A stretch of DNA of 14,721 bases from Lysobacterales bacterium (GCA_026193295.1 JAPHSB010000072.1:1-14721); one strand, 5' to 3'; positions 1-6,670 are shown, counted from the first letter of the stretch. The notes: a model not told the origin generated them from the sequence alone. Made by a program: numbers and translations.

Positions 1-318
1 GACATGCACGGCTCCAAGGATGTCGTCGATCTGGTCGAAAAAACACCCTGCGCCATCGGCTACAGCGGCCTGGCCTACGCGACGGATCACGTCAAGATGC
101 CTTGTGTTTCACAAGAGCCCGGCAGCGCCTGCGTGGTCCCGACCGTTGAGACCGCGGTGGACGGCAGCTACCCGATAGCCCGCCCGCTGTTCATGTACAG
201 CAGCGGCGAGCCAACGGGCGCGGTCGGCGACTACCTGAACTGGATCAAGAGCGACGAGGGTCAGTGCATTATCCTTGAAAAGGGTTATGCGCCGGCCAAT
301 CCGGTCAGCTGCGGCTGA
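1..318 (+). CDS. pstS: Phosphate ABC transporter substrate-binding protein PstS, C-terminal part (5' end outside window)
   Basis: The reading frame is open from base 1, so only the last 105 residues are present. PstS binds phosphate in the periplasm and delivers it to PstCA. The segment shows typical PstS C-terminal blocks: TPCAIGYSGLAYAT near the start, then YPIARPLFMYSSGEPTGAV, a YLNWIKSDEGQ block and a final EKGYAPAN. The ATG at base 4 is internal to the gene and is not its start. Five cysteines occur in these 105 residues, which is unusual for a PstS tail and suggests structural disulfides in the periplasm. It is the first visible gene of a same-strand operon with the PhoU-like gene, pstC, pstA and two pstB genes. 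The family call is firm. The signal peptide and N-lobe cannot be seen. Confidence 0.93.
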   Translation, partial: DMHGSKDVVDLVEKTPCAIGYSGLAYATDHVKMPCVSQEPGSACVVPTVETAVDGSYPIARPLFMYSSGEPTGAVGDYLNWIKSDEGQCIILEKGYAPANPVSCG

Positions 319-333
319 ACCGCGGTCCTGATC

Positions 334-360
334 GATGCGCTCGCTCCCTGCGGGCGCATC
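334..360 (+). promoter_or_regulatory. Strong hairpin downstream of pstS (candidate attenuator / mRNA stabiliser)
   Basis: Bases 334-344 and 350-360 form an 11-bp stem with one G-T wobble (GATGCGC pairs with GCGCATC, continued by TCGC/GCGG) around a 5-base loop TCCCT. It begins 15 bases after the pstS stop. No uridine run follows directly, although TATTTT occurs at 373-378. I therefore favour a processing, attenuation or 3'-end stabilising element over a full terminator. In Pst operons such elements can keep PstS more abundant than the membrane genes; applying that here is inference. Confidence 0.55.
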
Positions 361-390
361 GCCGCGGCAGAGTATTTTGCTGATCAGGTT

Positions 391-418
391 GCCGGCCCGG
401 CATTGAGTGCCGGCCCGG
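391..418 (+). repeat. Short direct repeat with internal hairpin upstream of the phoU-like gene
   Basis: The 10-mer GCCGGCCCGG occurs at 391-400 and again at 409-418. CCGGCA (397-402) and TGCCGG (408-413) can pair as a 6-bp stem with loop TTGAG. With the larger hairpin at 334-360 this makes the 146-base pstS-phoU gap highly structured. No clear sigma70 promoter was seen in the gap. Confidence 0.45.
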
Positions 419-464
419 TTCGCGGCATGATGTGCTTTACCCACGATCAAACCGGGAGCTGACC

Positions 465-1526
465 ATGAGCCATCTCGAAGAACGCATGGAAACGGATCTC
501 AACTACATCCGTGACTGGCTGTGGAGACTTGGCGAAGAAGTTGAGCACGCCTTGCGCAACGCCAAGAAGGTTTTGATGCTGCGCGACTCGGCCATGGCCT
601 ATGACATCATCCTGGGGGACCATCCCATCAACCGGGATTCGCGCGAATGCGACCGCCTCTGCCACACTTTCATTGCCCGCTATCTGCCGGGCGCAGGCGC
701 GCTGCGGGAAATGGCTTCGACCATCCGCATCAACGTTGTCCTCGAGAGAATCGGCGACTACGCCGTCACCATCAGTCGCGAAGCGCTGCAACTGACAGCG
801 CCGCTGCCAGACCGGTTTGCTGCCCACGTCGACAGCCTGGCCGACGATGCAATCGAAATCCTGTCAGCTTCGCGCGCCGCTTTTCGCGAGGGTAACGCGG
901 AACGGGCGATCGCCCTGATGCAGGCAGCCAAGCGCATGGAAGGCCGCATGGACGGCCTGTATGAAGAGCTGTTTGCCGCGGACGACCGCATGGACGGACC
1001 GACGATGATGGCGATCTTCACCGTCTTCAACATGTTCCGGCGCGTGGCCGATCAGTCCAAGAACATCTGCGACCAGACCGTCTACGCGGTGCGTGGTGTG
1101 GCCAAAATACCCAAGGTCTACCCGATCCTGTTCCTCGATCAACGCGGCTCCGGCCTCGGTCAGCTGGCTGCGGCCATCGGTCGTCACAGCTTTCCGGACG
1201 CGGCCCAGTTCACCGTGGCGACACCCGGCGGCAGCGATCCCCCGTCACCCTCCCTGCGCGAGTTCCTGGCGGAGGCCGGGCTACCCGACAATGACCTGGA
1301 AACCGAGCCACTGGCGGCTCTGGAGCATGATTTCTCCCATTTCATCGTGCTGGTCAGCGTCAACGGCAGCGTATCGGATTACGTGAAAAAGGTGCCGTTC
1401 CACTCCTCGGCCCTAAGCTGGTCCATCCCGCAGGAAGCCGATCGCGCCGAGCAGTACCGTCAATTGCGCCGGGAGATTACGGACCTGGTCACGCTGCTGG
1501 CCGGCGAGACTGCGGGCCGGAGCTGA
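465..1526 (+). CDS. phoU: PhoU-family phosphate regulator fused to a degenerate ArsC/LMW-phosphatase-like domain
   Basis: The product has 353 residues; PhoU is normally about 220-240. The ATG at 465 is chosen because GGGAG (454-458) sits six bases upstream; a GTG at 432 in frame is less likely. Residues 1-210 are PhoU-like all-alpha repeats, with the ERIGDYA metal-site motif at 94-100. The second copy reads FRRVADQSKNICD (191-203), so its Glu is replaced by Arg192. Residues 218-350 look like an ArsC / low-molecular-weight tyrosine phosphatase domain: PILFLDQRGSGLGQLAAA aligns without gaps to the phosphate-binding loop LFLCTGNSCRSQMAE. The catalytic Cys is Asp225 and the loop Arg is Leu231, so no phosphatase or arsenate reductase activity is expected. 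PhoU proteins connect the Pst transporter to phosphate signalling. Its position before pstC, rather than after pstB, is also atypical. PhoU call strong; C-domain assignment is my reading of motif spacing. Confidence 0.88.
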   Translation: MSHLEERMETDLNYIRDWLWRLGEEVEHALRNAKKVLMLRDSAMAYDIILGDHPINRDSRECDRLCHTFIARYLPGAGALREMASTIRINVVLERIGDYAVTISREALQLTAPLPDRFAAHVDSLADDAIEILSASRAAFREGNAERAIALMQAAKRMEGRMDGLYEELFAADDRMDGPTMMAIFTVFNMFRRVADQSKNICDQTVYAVRGVAKIPKVYPILFLDQRGSGLGQLAAAIGRHSFPDAAQFTVATPGGSDPPSPSLREFLAEAGLPDNDLETEPLAALEHDFSHFIVLVSVNGSVSDYVKKVPFHSSALSWSIPQEADRAEQYRQLRREITDLVTLLAGETAGRS

Positions 1527-1531
1527 CAGCG

Positions 1532-2467
1532 GTGGAGCAGCAATCGCGGCAGGCCGTTCCCCGCCTGGACTCCGACTTCGACCGTCTGAACCGAGACTGG
1601 TATATCGACAAGGCGGTTCAGGTGCTTGTTTTTCTAGGTGGAATCTCCGCCATTGTTTTCATCATTGGCATCTTTGTGTTCATCACCAAGGAGGGCTTCG
1701 GCTTTTTGGTCGGTGATTTCAATTTCAGGGAGTTCTTCTTCTCCCCGAACTGGCGGCCCACTTCGGAAAACCGGGAAACATTCGGCATCCTGGCGCTGAT
1801 CGCCGGCACTGCCAGCGTCACCGGCCTGGCCATGCTGGTCGCCATCCCCTTCTCGCTGGGCGCGGCTGTATTCATCGCCGAATTCGCCAGTGGTAAGACC
1901 CGCGAGTTCCTGAAGGTTACCGTGGAATTGCTGGCCGCCATTCCCTCCGTGGTGTGGGGCTTCATCGGCCTGGCCATGATGAACCCGCTGATTATCAAGA
2001 CCTTCAACGTGCCGGTCGGCCTCAATGTGCTCAACGCGGGCATCATCCTCGGCCTGATGGCGGCGCCGATCATGACCTCGATCGCCGAGGATGCCCTGAA
2101 AGCCGTCCCGGATCGTTACCGCGAGGCCGCCGAGGCGATGGGCGCCACGCGCTGGCAGGTGATTTACAAGGTGGTGCTGCCGGCAGCCAAGAATGGCCTG
2201 CTCGGAGCAGTCCTGCTCGGCGTGGGGCGTGGTTTCGGCGAGACCATGGCCGTGCTGATGGCCACCGGCCACTCGATCAACATTCCGACCAGTGTGTTCG
2301 ATTCGGTGCGGGCGCTGACCGCCACCATCGCCGCGGAGCTGGGTGAGACGGCAGCCGGCTCCTCGCATTACCAGGCGCTGTTTACGATCGGCATCTTTCT
2401 GTTCGTTGTGACCTTCATCATCAATCTGCTGGCGGACCTGGTGGTTCGCGGCGTGCGCAAGGGCTAG
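1532..2467 (+). CDS. pstC: Phosphate ABC transporter permease PstC
   Basis: This 311-residue inner-membrane protein is one half of the phosphate channel, pairing with PstA. Hydrophobic segments lie at about 29-52, 85-116, 132-155, 167-183, 222-245 and 281-305, matching the usual six helices. The EAA coupling loop that contacts the ATPases is clear at 198-219 (EAAEAMGATRWQVIYKVVLP), followed by RGFGET at 233-238. The start is a GTG at 1532, five bases after the phoU-like stop, with GGAG at 1519-1522 nine bases upstream; no better in-frame start precedes it. The close spacing suggests translational coupling with the phoU-like gene. Length and motifs are normal for PstC. Confidence 0.94.
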   Translation: MEQQSRQAVPRLDSDFDRLNRDWYIDKAVQVLVFLGGISAIVFIIGIFVFITKEGFGFLVGDFNFREFFFSPNWRPTSENRETFGILALIAGTASVTGLAMLVAIPFSLGAAVFIAEFASGKTREFLKVTVELLAAIPSVVWGFIGLAMMNPLIIKTFNVPVGLNVLNAGIILGLMAAPIMTSIAEDALKAVPDRYREAAEAMGATRWQVIYKVVLPAAKNGLLGAVLLGVGRGFGETMAVLMATGHSINIPTSVFDSVRALTATIAAELGETAAGSSHYQALFTIGIFLFVVTFIINLLADLVVRGVRKG

Positions 2468-2471
2468 GGCC

Positions 2472-3341
2472 ATGTTTGAAGCGACCCAACTGAATCGCCG
2501 CAACGAGACCACGCAAAAACTGTTCCGTCTCGCGCTGGGCGGTATGACCGGCATCCTGATCCTGCCGGTGATCCTGATCCTGGGCACCCTGATCTGGAAA
2601 GGCGCGCCGGTCATTTCCTTCGAATTCCTGTTCACCGGCCCGACCAAGGGTATGACGGCGGGCGGCATCTTTCCGGCACTGCTGGGCACGATCCTGCTGG
2701 TCCTGGTTGCCCTGCTGGCCAGCGTTCCTTTGGGCGTGGCGGCGGCGATCTACCTCAGCGAGTACGCCCCAAATAACTGGTTCACCCGCGCCATCAACCT
2801 GGCCATCATCAACCTGGCCGGCGTGCCATCGATCGTGCACGCATTGTTCGGCGTCGGCGCGTTCGTCATTTTCTTCAAGTTCGGCACCAGCATCCTGGCC
2901 GCCAGCCTGACCCTGGCCATCATGACCCTGCCGGTGGTGATCGTCGCCACCCGCGAGTCGCTGCAAGCGGTGCCGGAGGCGTTCCGCGAGGCCTGCTGGA
3001 ATATGGGCGCCACGCGCTGGCAAACGATTCGCCGCGTCGTGTTGCCGAATGCGGTCACGGGCATCCTGACCGGTGTGATCCTGGAAGTTTCGCGCACGGC
3101 CGGTGAGACCGCGCCTATCATGTTCACCGGCGCCGCTTTCTTCCTGCCGCTGCTGCCGCAAAGCGTGTTCGACCAGACCATGGCGCTGTCGCTGCACCTG
3201 TTCGTGGTATCTACCCAGGTACCCAACATGCCGGAGCAGCTGCCTTACGGCGTCGCCCTGGTGCTGATCTCGCTGGTGTTGCTGATGAACAGCCTCTCGA
3301 TCGCCCTGCGCATGTACCTGCGGGGTAAGAAGAAATGGTGA
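2472..3341 (+). CDS. pstA: Phosphate ABC transporter permease PstA
   Basis: This 289-residue permease is the partner of PstC. Hydrophobic helices lie near 19-42, 69-97, 106-134, 141-160, 195-222 and 262-283. The EAA loop is at 173-194 (EACWNMGATRWQTIRRVVLP) and the PstA-typical SRTAGETAP is at 207-215. The ATG at 2472 lies four bases after the pstC stop, with AAGGG (2459-2463) eight bases upstream, inside the end of pstC. The 3' end overlaps the next gene by seven bases. Both permeases retain intact coupling loops, so the asymmetry of this transporter appears to lie in the ATPase pair, not in the channel. Confidence 0.94.
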   Translation: MFEATQLNRRNETTQKLFRLALGGMTGILILPVILILGTLIWKGAPVISFEFLFTGPTKGMTAGGIFPALLGTILLVLVALLASVPLGVAAAIYLSEYAPNNWFTRAINLAIINLAGVPSIVHALFGVGAFVIFFKFGTSILAASLTLAIMTLPVVIVATRESLQAVPEAFREACWNMGATRWQTIRRVVLPNAVTGILTGVILEVSRTAGETAPIMFTGAAFFLPLLPQSVFDQTMALSLHLFVVSTQVPNMPEQLPYGVALVLISLVLLMNSLSIALRMYLRGKKKW

Positions 3342-4129
3342 TTGCACCGCCCCAAGGAGTCACGACTACCGAGCGTCCGGTCAAGCTCGGGGTAGCCGGT
3401 TTGCGCATCCGTTATGGGGAACAGACGGCACTGGAGGGTGTCACCCTTGATGTTTACGAGCACGAGATTTTCGGAGTCATCGGTCCAGCCAATGCGGGCA
3501 AGACCTCGTTTCTGAAAGCGATCAACCGCATGGACATGTTCAACACGGACATGCATGTCGAAGGGCAGATCACGTTCAACGGCCTGGATACCCGGAAAGT
3601 GCGCAATGTGTACGGCCTGCGCCGGCGAATCGGCGTGGTGTTCCCGCTGCCCGTGGGCCTGCCGCTATCGGTCTACGACAACGTGGCGCTCTCTCCACGC
3701 CTGCGCGGCGAGAAAAACAGGGCCGAACTGGACGTCATCGTCGAACGCTGCCTGCGGCGCGCCGCGCTGTGGGATGAAGTCAAGGACCGCCTCGATACCC
3801 TCGGCAGCATGCTGTCGGGCGGCCAGCAGCAGCGCCTGACGATCGCGCGGGCGCTGTCGCAGGATCCGGAACTGTTGATGCTCGACGAATTTTCGATTGC
3901 GGTCGACCCGGTCACAACCATGCGCATCGAGGATGTGCTCAAGGAATTGCGGCAGGAGGTCACCATCATCCTGGTTACGAACCTGGTGCAGCAGGCCCGC
4001 CGGCTGGCCGACCGCACGGCCTTCTTTCTCGATGGGCGGTGTGTCGAAGTGGGGGTCACCGAAGACCTGTTCACCGGCGAGGTGCAAGACCAGCGCACCC
4101 GGGACTACGTGGACGGGAGGTTCGGCTGA
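3335..4129 (+). CDS. pstB: PstB-type phosphate transporter ATPase, copy 1 (degenerate Q-loop and H-loop)
   Basis: This 264-residue ABC ATPase is PstB-like throughout and ends in the family hallmark YVDGRFG. Walker A is GPANAGKT (50-57), the signature LSGGQQQR (160-167) is perfect, and Walker B is LLMLDE (180-185) with the catalytic Glu present. Two catalytic positions are lost: the Q-loop reads VVFPLP, with Pro104 in place of Gln, and the switch-histidine site reads VTNLV, with Asn216. The residue after the Walker B Glu is Phe rather than Pro, and the D-loop reads SIAVD. A homodimer would lack both Q-loop glutamines and switch histidines. The ATG overlaps the pstA end by seven bases, and the stop shares one base with the next ATG. 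The frame is intact with no sign of decay, so I read the changes as specialisation. Confidence 0.92.
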   Translation: MVIAPPQGVTTTERPVKLGVAGLRIRYGEQTALEGVTLDVYEHEIFGVIGPANAGKTSFLKAINRMDMFNTDMHVEGQITFNGLDTRKVRNVYGLRRRIGVVFPLPVGLPLSVYDNVALSPRLRGEKNRAELDVIVERCLRRAALWDEVKDRLDTLGSMLSGGQQQRLTIARALSQDPELLMLDEFSIAVDPVTTMRIEDVLKELRQEVTIILVTNLVQQARRLADRTAFFLDGRCVEVGVTEDLFTGEVQDQRTRDYVDGRFG

Positions 4130-4932
4130 TGACGGCGATGGCGCCCATACCGGGTCGAAGCACGGAACGCAGCCTCGCCATCAGAACGAGCAAGCTGAAC
4201 CTGTGGTACGGCACCTTCCAGGCGCTGTTCGATGTCGACCTCGATATCCGCCAGGGCATCATCACCTCGATGATCGGACCTTCCGGCTGCGGCAAGAGCA
4301 CCTTTCTGCGCAGCGTCAACCGGATCAACGAGCGCCTCGGCTACGTGCGTACCACCGGTACCATCGACGTGATGGGCCAGAACATCATGGACCCCGAGGT
4401 CGAACTGGTTCAGGTGCGCAAACAGATCGGCATGGTATTCCAGCGGCCGAATCCGCTGCCGATTTCAATCCGCGACAATGTGCTGTTCGGTCATCGCATC
4501 CACAACGCGGGCAAACGGGATGCGCGCAGCGAGGAAGACGGGATCGTCGAGAATGCCCTGCAGACCGTGCTGCTGTGGGACAAGGTCAAGGACAAGCTCG
4601 ACAAGAAAGCCACGGCCCTGTCGCTGGAGGAGCAACAGAAACTCTGCATCGCCCGGCTGCTGCCGGTAAAACCCGGCGTTCTGCTGATGGACGAACCGTG
4701 CTCGGCACTGGACCCCAAGGGTACGGAAGCGGTCGAAGAACTGATTTGGGAGCTGCGTGGCGAATACACCATCCTGATCGTCACGCACAACATGGCCCAG
4801 GCCCGGCGCGCCAGCGAGGAGTGTATCTTCATGCTGATGGGCAAAGTGGTCGAGCACGACGACACGGGCCAGATGTTCGTCACGCCAAAGCACAAGGAAA
4901 CCGCGGACTACATAGAAGGTCGCTACGGCTGA
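4129..4932 (+). CDS. pstB: PstB-type phosphate transporter ATPase, copy 2 (signature motif lost)
   Basis: This 267-residue PstB homologue has Walker A GPSGCGKST (50-58), Q-loop MVFQRPNPLP with Gln105, Walker B LLMDEP with Glu189, D-loop SALDP (192-196) and switch His220 (VTHNM). The usual LSGGQQQRLCIAR is instead LSLEEQQKLCIAR (164-176), so both signature glycines and the following Gln are gone while the flanks remain PstB-like. That motif contacts the ATP held by the opposite subunit, so a homodimer should hydrolyse poorly. Its defects complement those of the preceding gene. The ATG at 4129 overlaps the previous TGA by one base; earlier in-frame starts lie inside the previous gene. The protein ends YIEGRYG, the usual PstB tail. 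PstB family certain; heterodimer inferred. Confidence 0.93.
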   Translation: MTAMAPIPGRSTERSLAIRTSKLNLWYGTFQALFDVDLDIRQGIITSMIGPSGCGKSTFLRSVNRINERLGYVRTTGTIDVMGQNIMDPEVELVQVRKQIGMVFQRPNPLPISIRDNVLFGHRIHNAGKRDARSEEDGIVENALQTVLLWDKVKDKLDKKATALSLEEQQKLCIARLLPVKPGVLLMDEPCSALDPKGTEAVEELIWELRGEYTILIVTHNMAQARRASEECIFMLMGKVVEHDDTGQMFVTPKHKETADYIEGRYG

Positions 4933-5070
4933 CGTAAGACCGAATTTGTTCGGGAATGAAGGGCCTCGACAAGGGGCGCCGCGCCGGAAAAACCATTTCC
5001 CGAATAAATTCGGTCCTACGTTTCCCGAATAAATTCGGTCCTACGTTTCCCGAGCGAATCCGGTTCCACG
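4933..5070. repeat. REP-like cluster: one inverted and three tandem copies of a 25-bp palindromic unit
   Basis: Three head-to-tail 25-bp units occupy 4996-5020, 5021-5045 and 5046-5070. The first two are identical and contain the palindrome CCGAATAAATTCGG followed by TCCTACG; the third has diverged (CGAGCGAATCCGG, TTCCACG). A fourth copy in inverse orientation lies at 4933-4956, directly after the pstB stop, and differs at two positions from the reverse complement of 4997-5020. The outer arms can form a stem of about 24 bp around a 40-base loop. The cluster fills the gap between convergent genes, which is typical for REP/BIME-like elements, and may end transcription from both sides. Confidence 0.8.
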
Positions 5071-5075
5071 TTTGC

Positions 5076-6635
5076 CTAATATTGTTCCTTTGGCACTACC
5101 TTGAAGATCACGTCCATGATGCGCTGGCTGAAGCCGCGCGCAGGCTGCTGGTCGAGCGTCTCGTCGCTGTTCACCCAGTAGAGTTTGCCTGTGTCATCCA
5201 ACAACACCTGCCAGGCGTTCTCCGGCTGCATGTCGCGCTCCATGACACCGGCCAACTCCTCGGCCAGACCGGGGCTGCGCACGAAGGCGCCCGCCTCGGT
5301 GTTGATGTTGGCGGAGCGCGGATCGAAATTCATCGAGCCGACAAAGACGTACTCGCGGTCGACGACCACGGCCTTGGTGTGCAAGCCGGTGAACTTGCCC
5401 TTGACCGGCGGTATGTCGACGATCGACTGGATGGCGGGATCCGCGCGCAGCTCGTGCAATTCCACGCCGGCGTTGATCAAATCGTCGCGCCAACCCCTGT
5501 AATGGCTGTTGACCGCCGGCACATCGTGCGAAGCCAGCGAGTTGGTCAGGATGCTGATGCTGACGCCGCGATCGGTCAGGCTTTTGAGAAAGTCGATCGA
5601 AGCCTGGCCGGGAATGATGTACGCATTGGTGATCAGCAGCTCTTTCTGGGCCAGGCCCATGAAGCCGAACATCTTCGCGACGACATTCTGGGCGATTGTG
5701 TTCTCCCCGGTCTCGTCGTACACGAGCAGGCTTTCACCGATGTGCAGCTCGCTCGCCAGCACGACGGCCTCTTCGCGCCAGTCGCGCGCCTCCACGCCGA
5801 AGGCCGTGAGCTCCTCCGAGGCCCGGTTTTTCGCCTGCAAATCGGCCCAGGCTTTTTTCACGTACTCGGGGTCCGATTCGACGTCCAGGTTGACCGCAGA
5901 CACCACCCACTGGCTGTTCCAGAAGTGATCGAACATCGCGTTGGCCTGGCGCGCTATGTGGCCGAAACCGAGCAGGTCGCAATCGTGGAAGTTGTAGTCA
6001 TGGCTCAGGCCGAAGTAGTGATCACCGATGTTGCGGCCACCTACCACCGCGGCATTGCCGTCGGCAATCAGCAGCTTGTCGTGCATACGCGTGTTGAGGC
6101 GCTCCATCTCGGCGATCATTTCGCCGCCGCGTGACAGCGTGCTGCGGTCCTTCCAGGGATTGAACAGGCGGAGCTCGACATTGGGCCGCTGGTCCAGTTC
6201 GTAGATGAGCTGGTCCTGGCCGATGGTCAGCAGGTCGTCAACGATCAGGCGCACGTGCACACCACGGTCGGCGGCGTGGATGGCCCGCTCCAGTATGAGC
6301 CGCCCGGAATTGTCCGGGTACCAGAGGTAGGTCTGGATGTCGAGCGAGGAGACGGCCGAGTCGATCAGCGCCAGGCGCGCCGCCAGGCCATCGTAGCTGT
6401 GGTCCAGTAAACGGAAACCCGAAAATTCCTCTCCATGCTCGCGCGTGACGCCGCTGGCCAGTTCATGCAGGATGCCGGTCTCGGCCGGTGGCTTGGCATA
6501 GGTCGGCTCGAAACGAACGATTTCCTTTTTCAGTGACGGGCCCGCACAGGCCGCCAGCAGCAAAGCCGTGACCGCTGCCCACAAAGGCAAAAACCCACGT
6601 GCCGGCGCGGTGGCGAGAGAAAATTGCTGAAACAT
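5076..6635 (-). CDS. ClsC/YmdC-like phospholipase D family protein (probable cardiolipin synthase), predicted lipoprotein
   Basis: This 519-residue protein has two complete HKD motifs: HDKLLIAD (185-192), followed by GGRNIGDHYFG, and HTKAVVVD (419-426), followed by GSMNFDPRS. This pair marks phospholipase D enzymes that transfer phosphatidyl groups. The wording RMHxKxxxxDG...GGRNIGDxYFG is close to E. coli ClsC (YmdC), which makes cardiolipin from PG and PE; that substrate is an inference here. The N-terminus is a lipoprotein signal: hydrophobic residues 15-29, then a lipobox ending LAAC with Cys30, followed by Ala, so outer-membrane sorting is possible. I chose the ATG at 6635, with GAGG eight bases upstream; a GTG ten codons earlier has no ribosome site. 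The gene is convergent with pst and divergent from glnE. Confidence 0.88.
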   Translation of the reverse strand: MFQQFSLATAPARGFLPLWAAVTALLLAACAGPSLKKEIVRFEPTYAKPPAETGILHELASGVTREHGEEFSGFRLLDHSYDGLAARLALIDSAVSSLDIQTYLWYPDNSGRLILERAIHAADRGVHVRLIVDDLLTIGQDQLIYELDQRPNVELRLFNPWKDRSTLSRGGEMIAEMERLNTRMHDKLLIADGNAAVVGGRNIGDHYFGLSHDYNFHDCDLLGFGHIARQANAMFDHFWNSQWVVSAVNLDVESDPEYVKKAWADLQAKNRASEELTAFGVEARDWREEAVVLASELHIGESLLVYDETGENTIAQNVVAKMFGFMGLAQKELLITNAYIIPGQASIDFLKSLTDRGVSISILTNSLASHDVPAVNSHYRGWRDDLINAGVELHELRADPAIQSIVDIPPVKGKFTGLHTKAVVVDREYVFVGSMNFDPRSANINTEAGAFVRSPGLAEELAGVMERDMQPENAWQVLLDDTGKLYWVNSDETLDQQPARGFSQRIMDVIFKVVPKEQY

Positions 6636-6670
6636 GGTGGGTGCCTCTACTGCTCTTGGTCCCACAAATC

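Noticed and set aside
432..464. Earlier GTG start for the PhoU-like gene
   Set aside because: The ATG at 465 has a well-placed GGGAG; the extra eleven residues do not resemble a PhoU N-terminus.
1095..1526. Separate arsenate reductase gene fused by a lost stop codon
   Set aside because: No internal ribosome site or good start precedes the domain, and its active-site residues are already lost, so it is better read as an integral domain of the PhoU protein.
1634..2689. Long open frame on the minus strand across pstC and the pstA start
   Set aside because: It is antisense to clear permease genes, has a low-complexity His/Gln/Asp/Arg-rich translation with no recognisable domain, and is explained by GC-rich third positions.
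2421..3347. Minus-strand open frame of about 300 codons over pstA
   Set aside because: It lies wholly opposite pstA; the translation is Gln/Arg/His-rich filler typical of a shadow frame.
4615..4665. Frameshift or sequencing error explaining the missing PstB2 signature
   Set aside because: The reading frame and PstB-like residues continue unchanged on both sides (TALS before, QQKLCIAR after), so only the signature residues are substituted.
3897..4937. Second plus-strand frame over both pstB genes
   Set aside because: It is an out-of-frame shadow; all ABC motifs are in the two other frames.
4996..5070. CRISPR array
   Set aside because: The 25-bp units are directly adjacent with no spacers, palindromic, and accompanied by an inverted copy; no cas gene is nearby.
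4956..6134. Plus-strand open frame of about 390 codons through the repeats and the phospholipase D gene
   Set aside because: It is antisense to a gene with two intact HKD motifs and begins inside the repeat cluster; no domain is visible.
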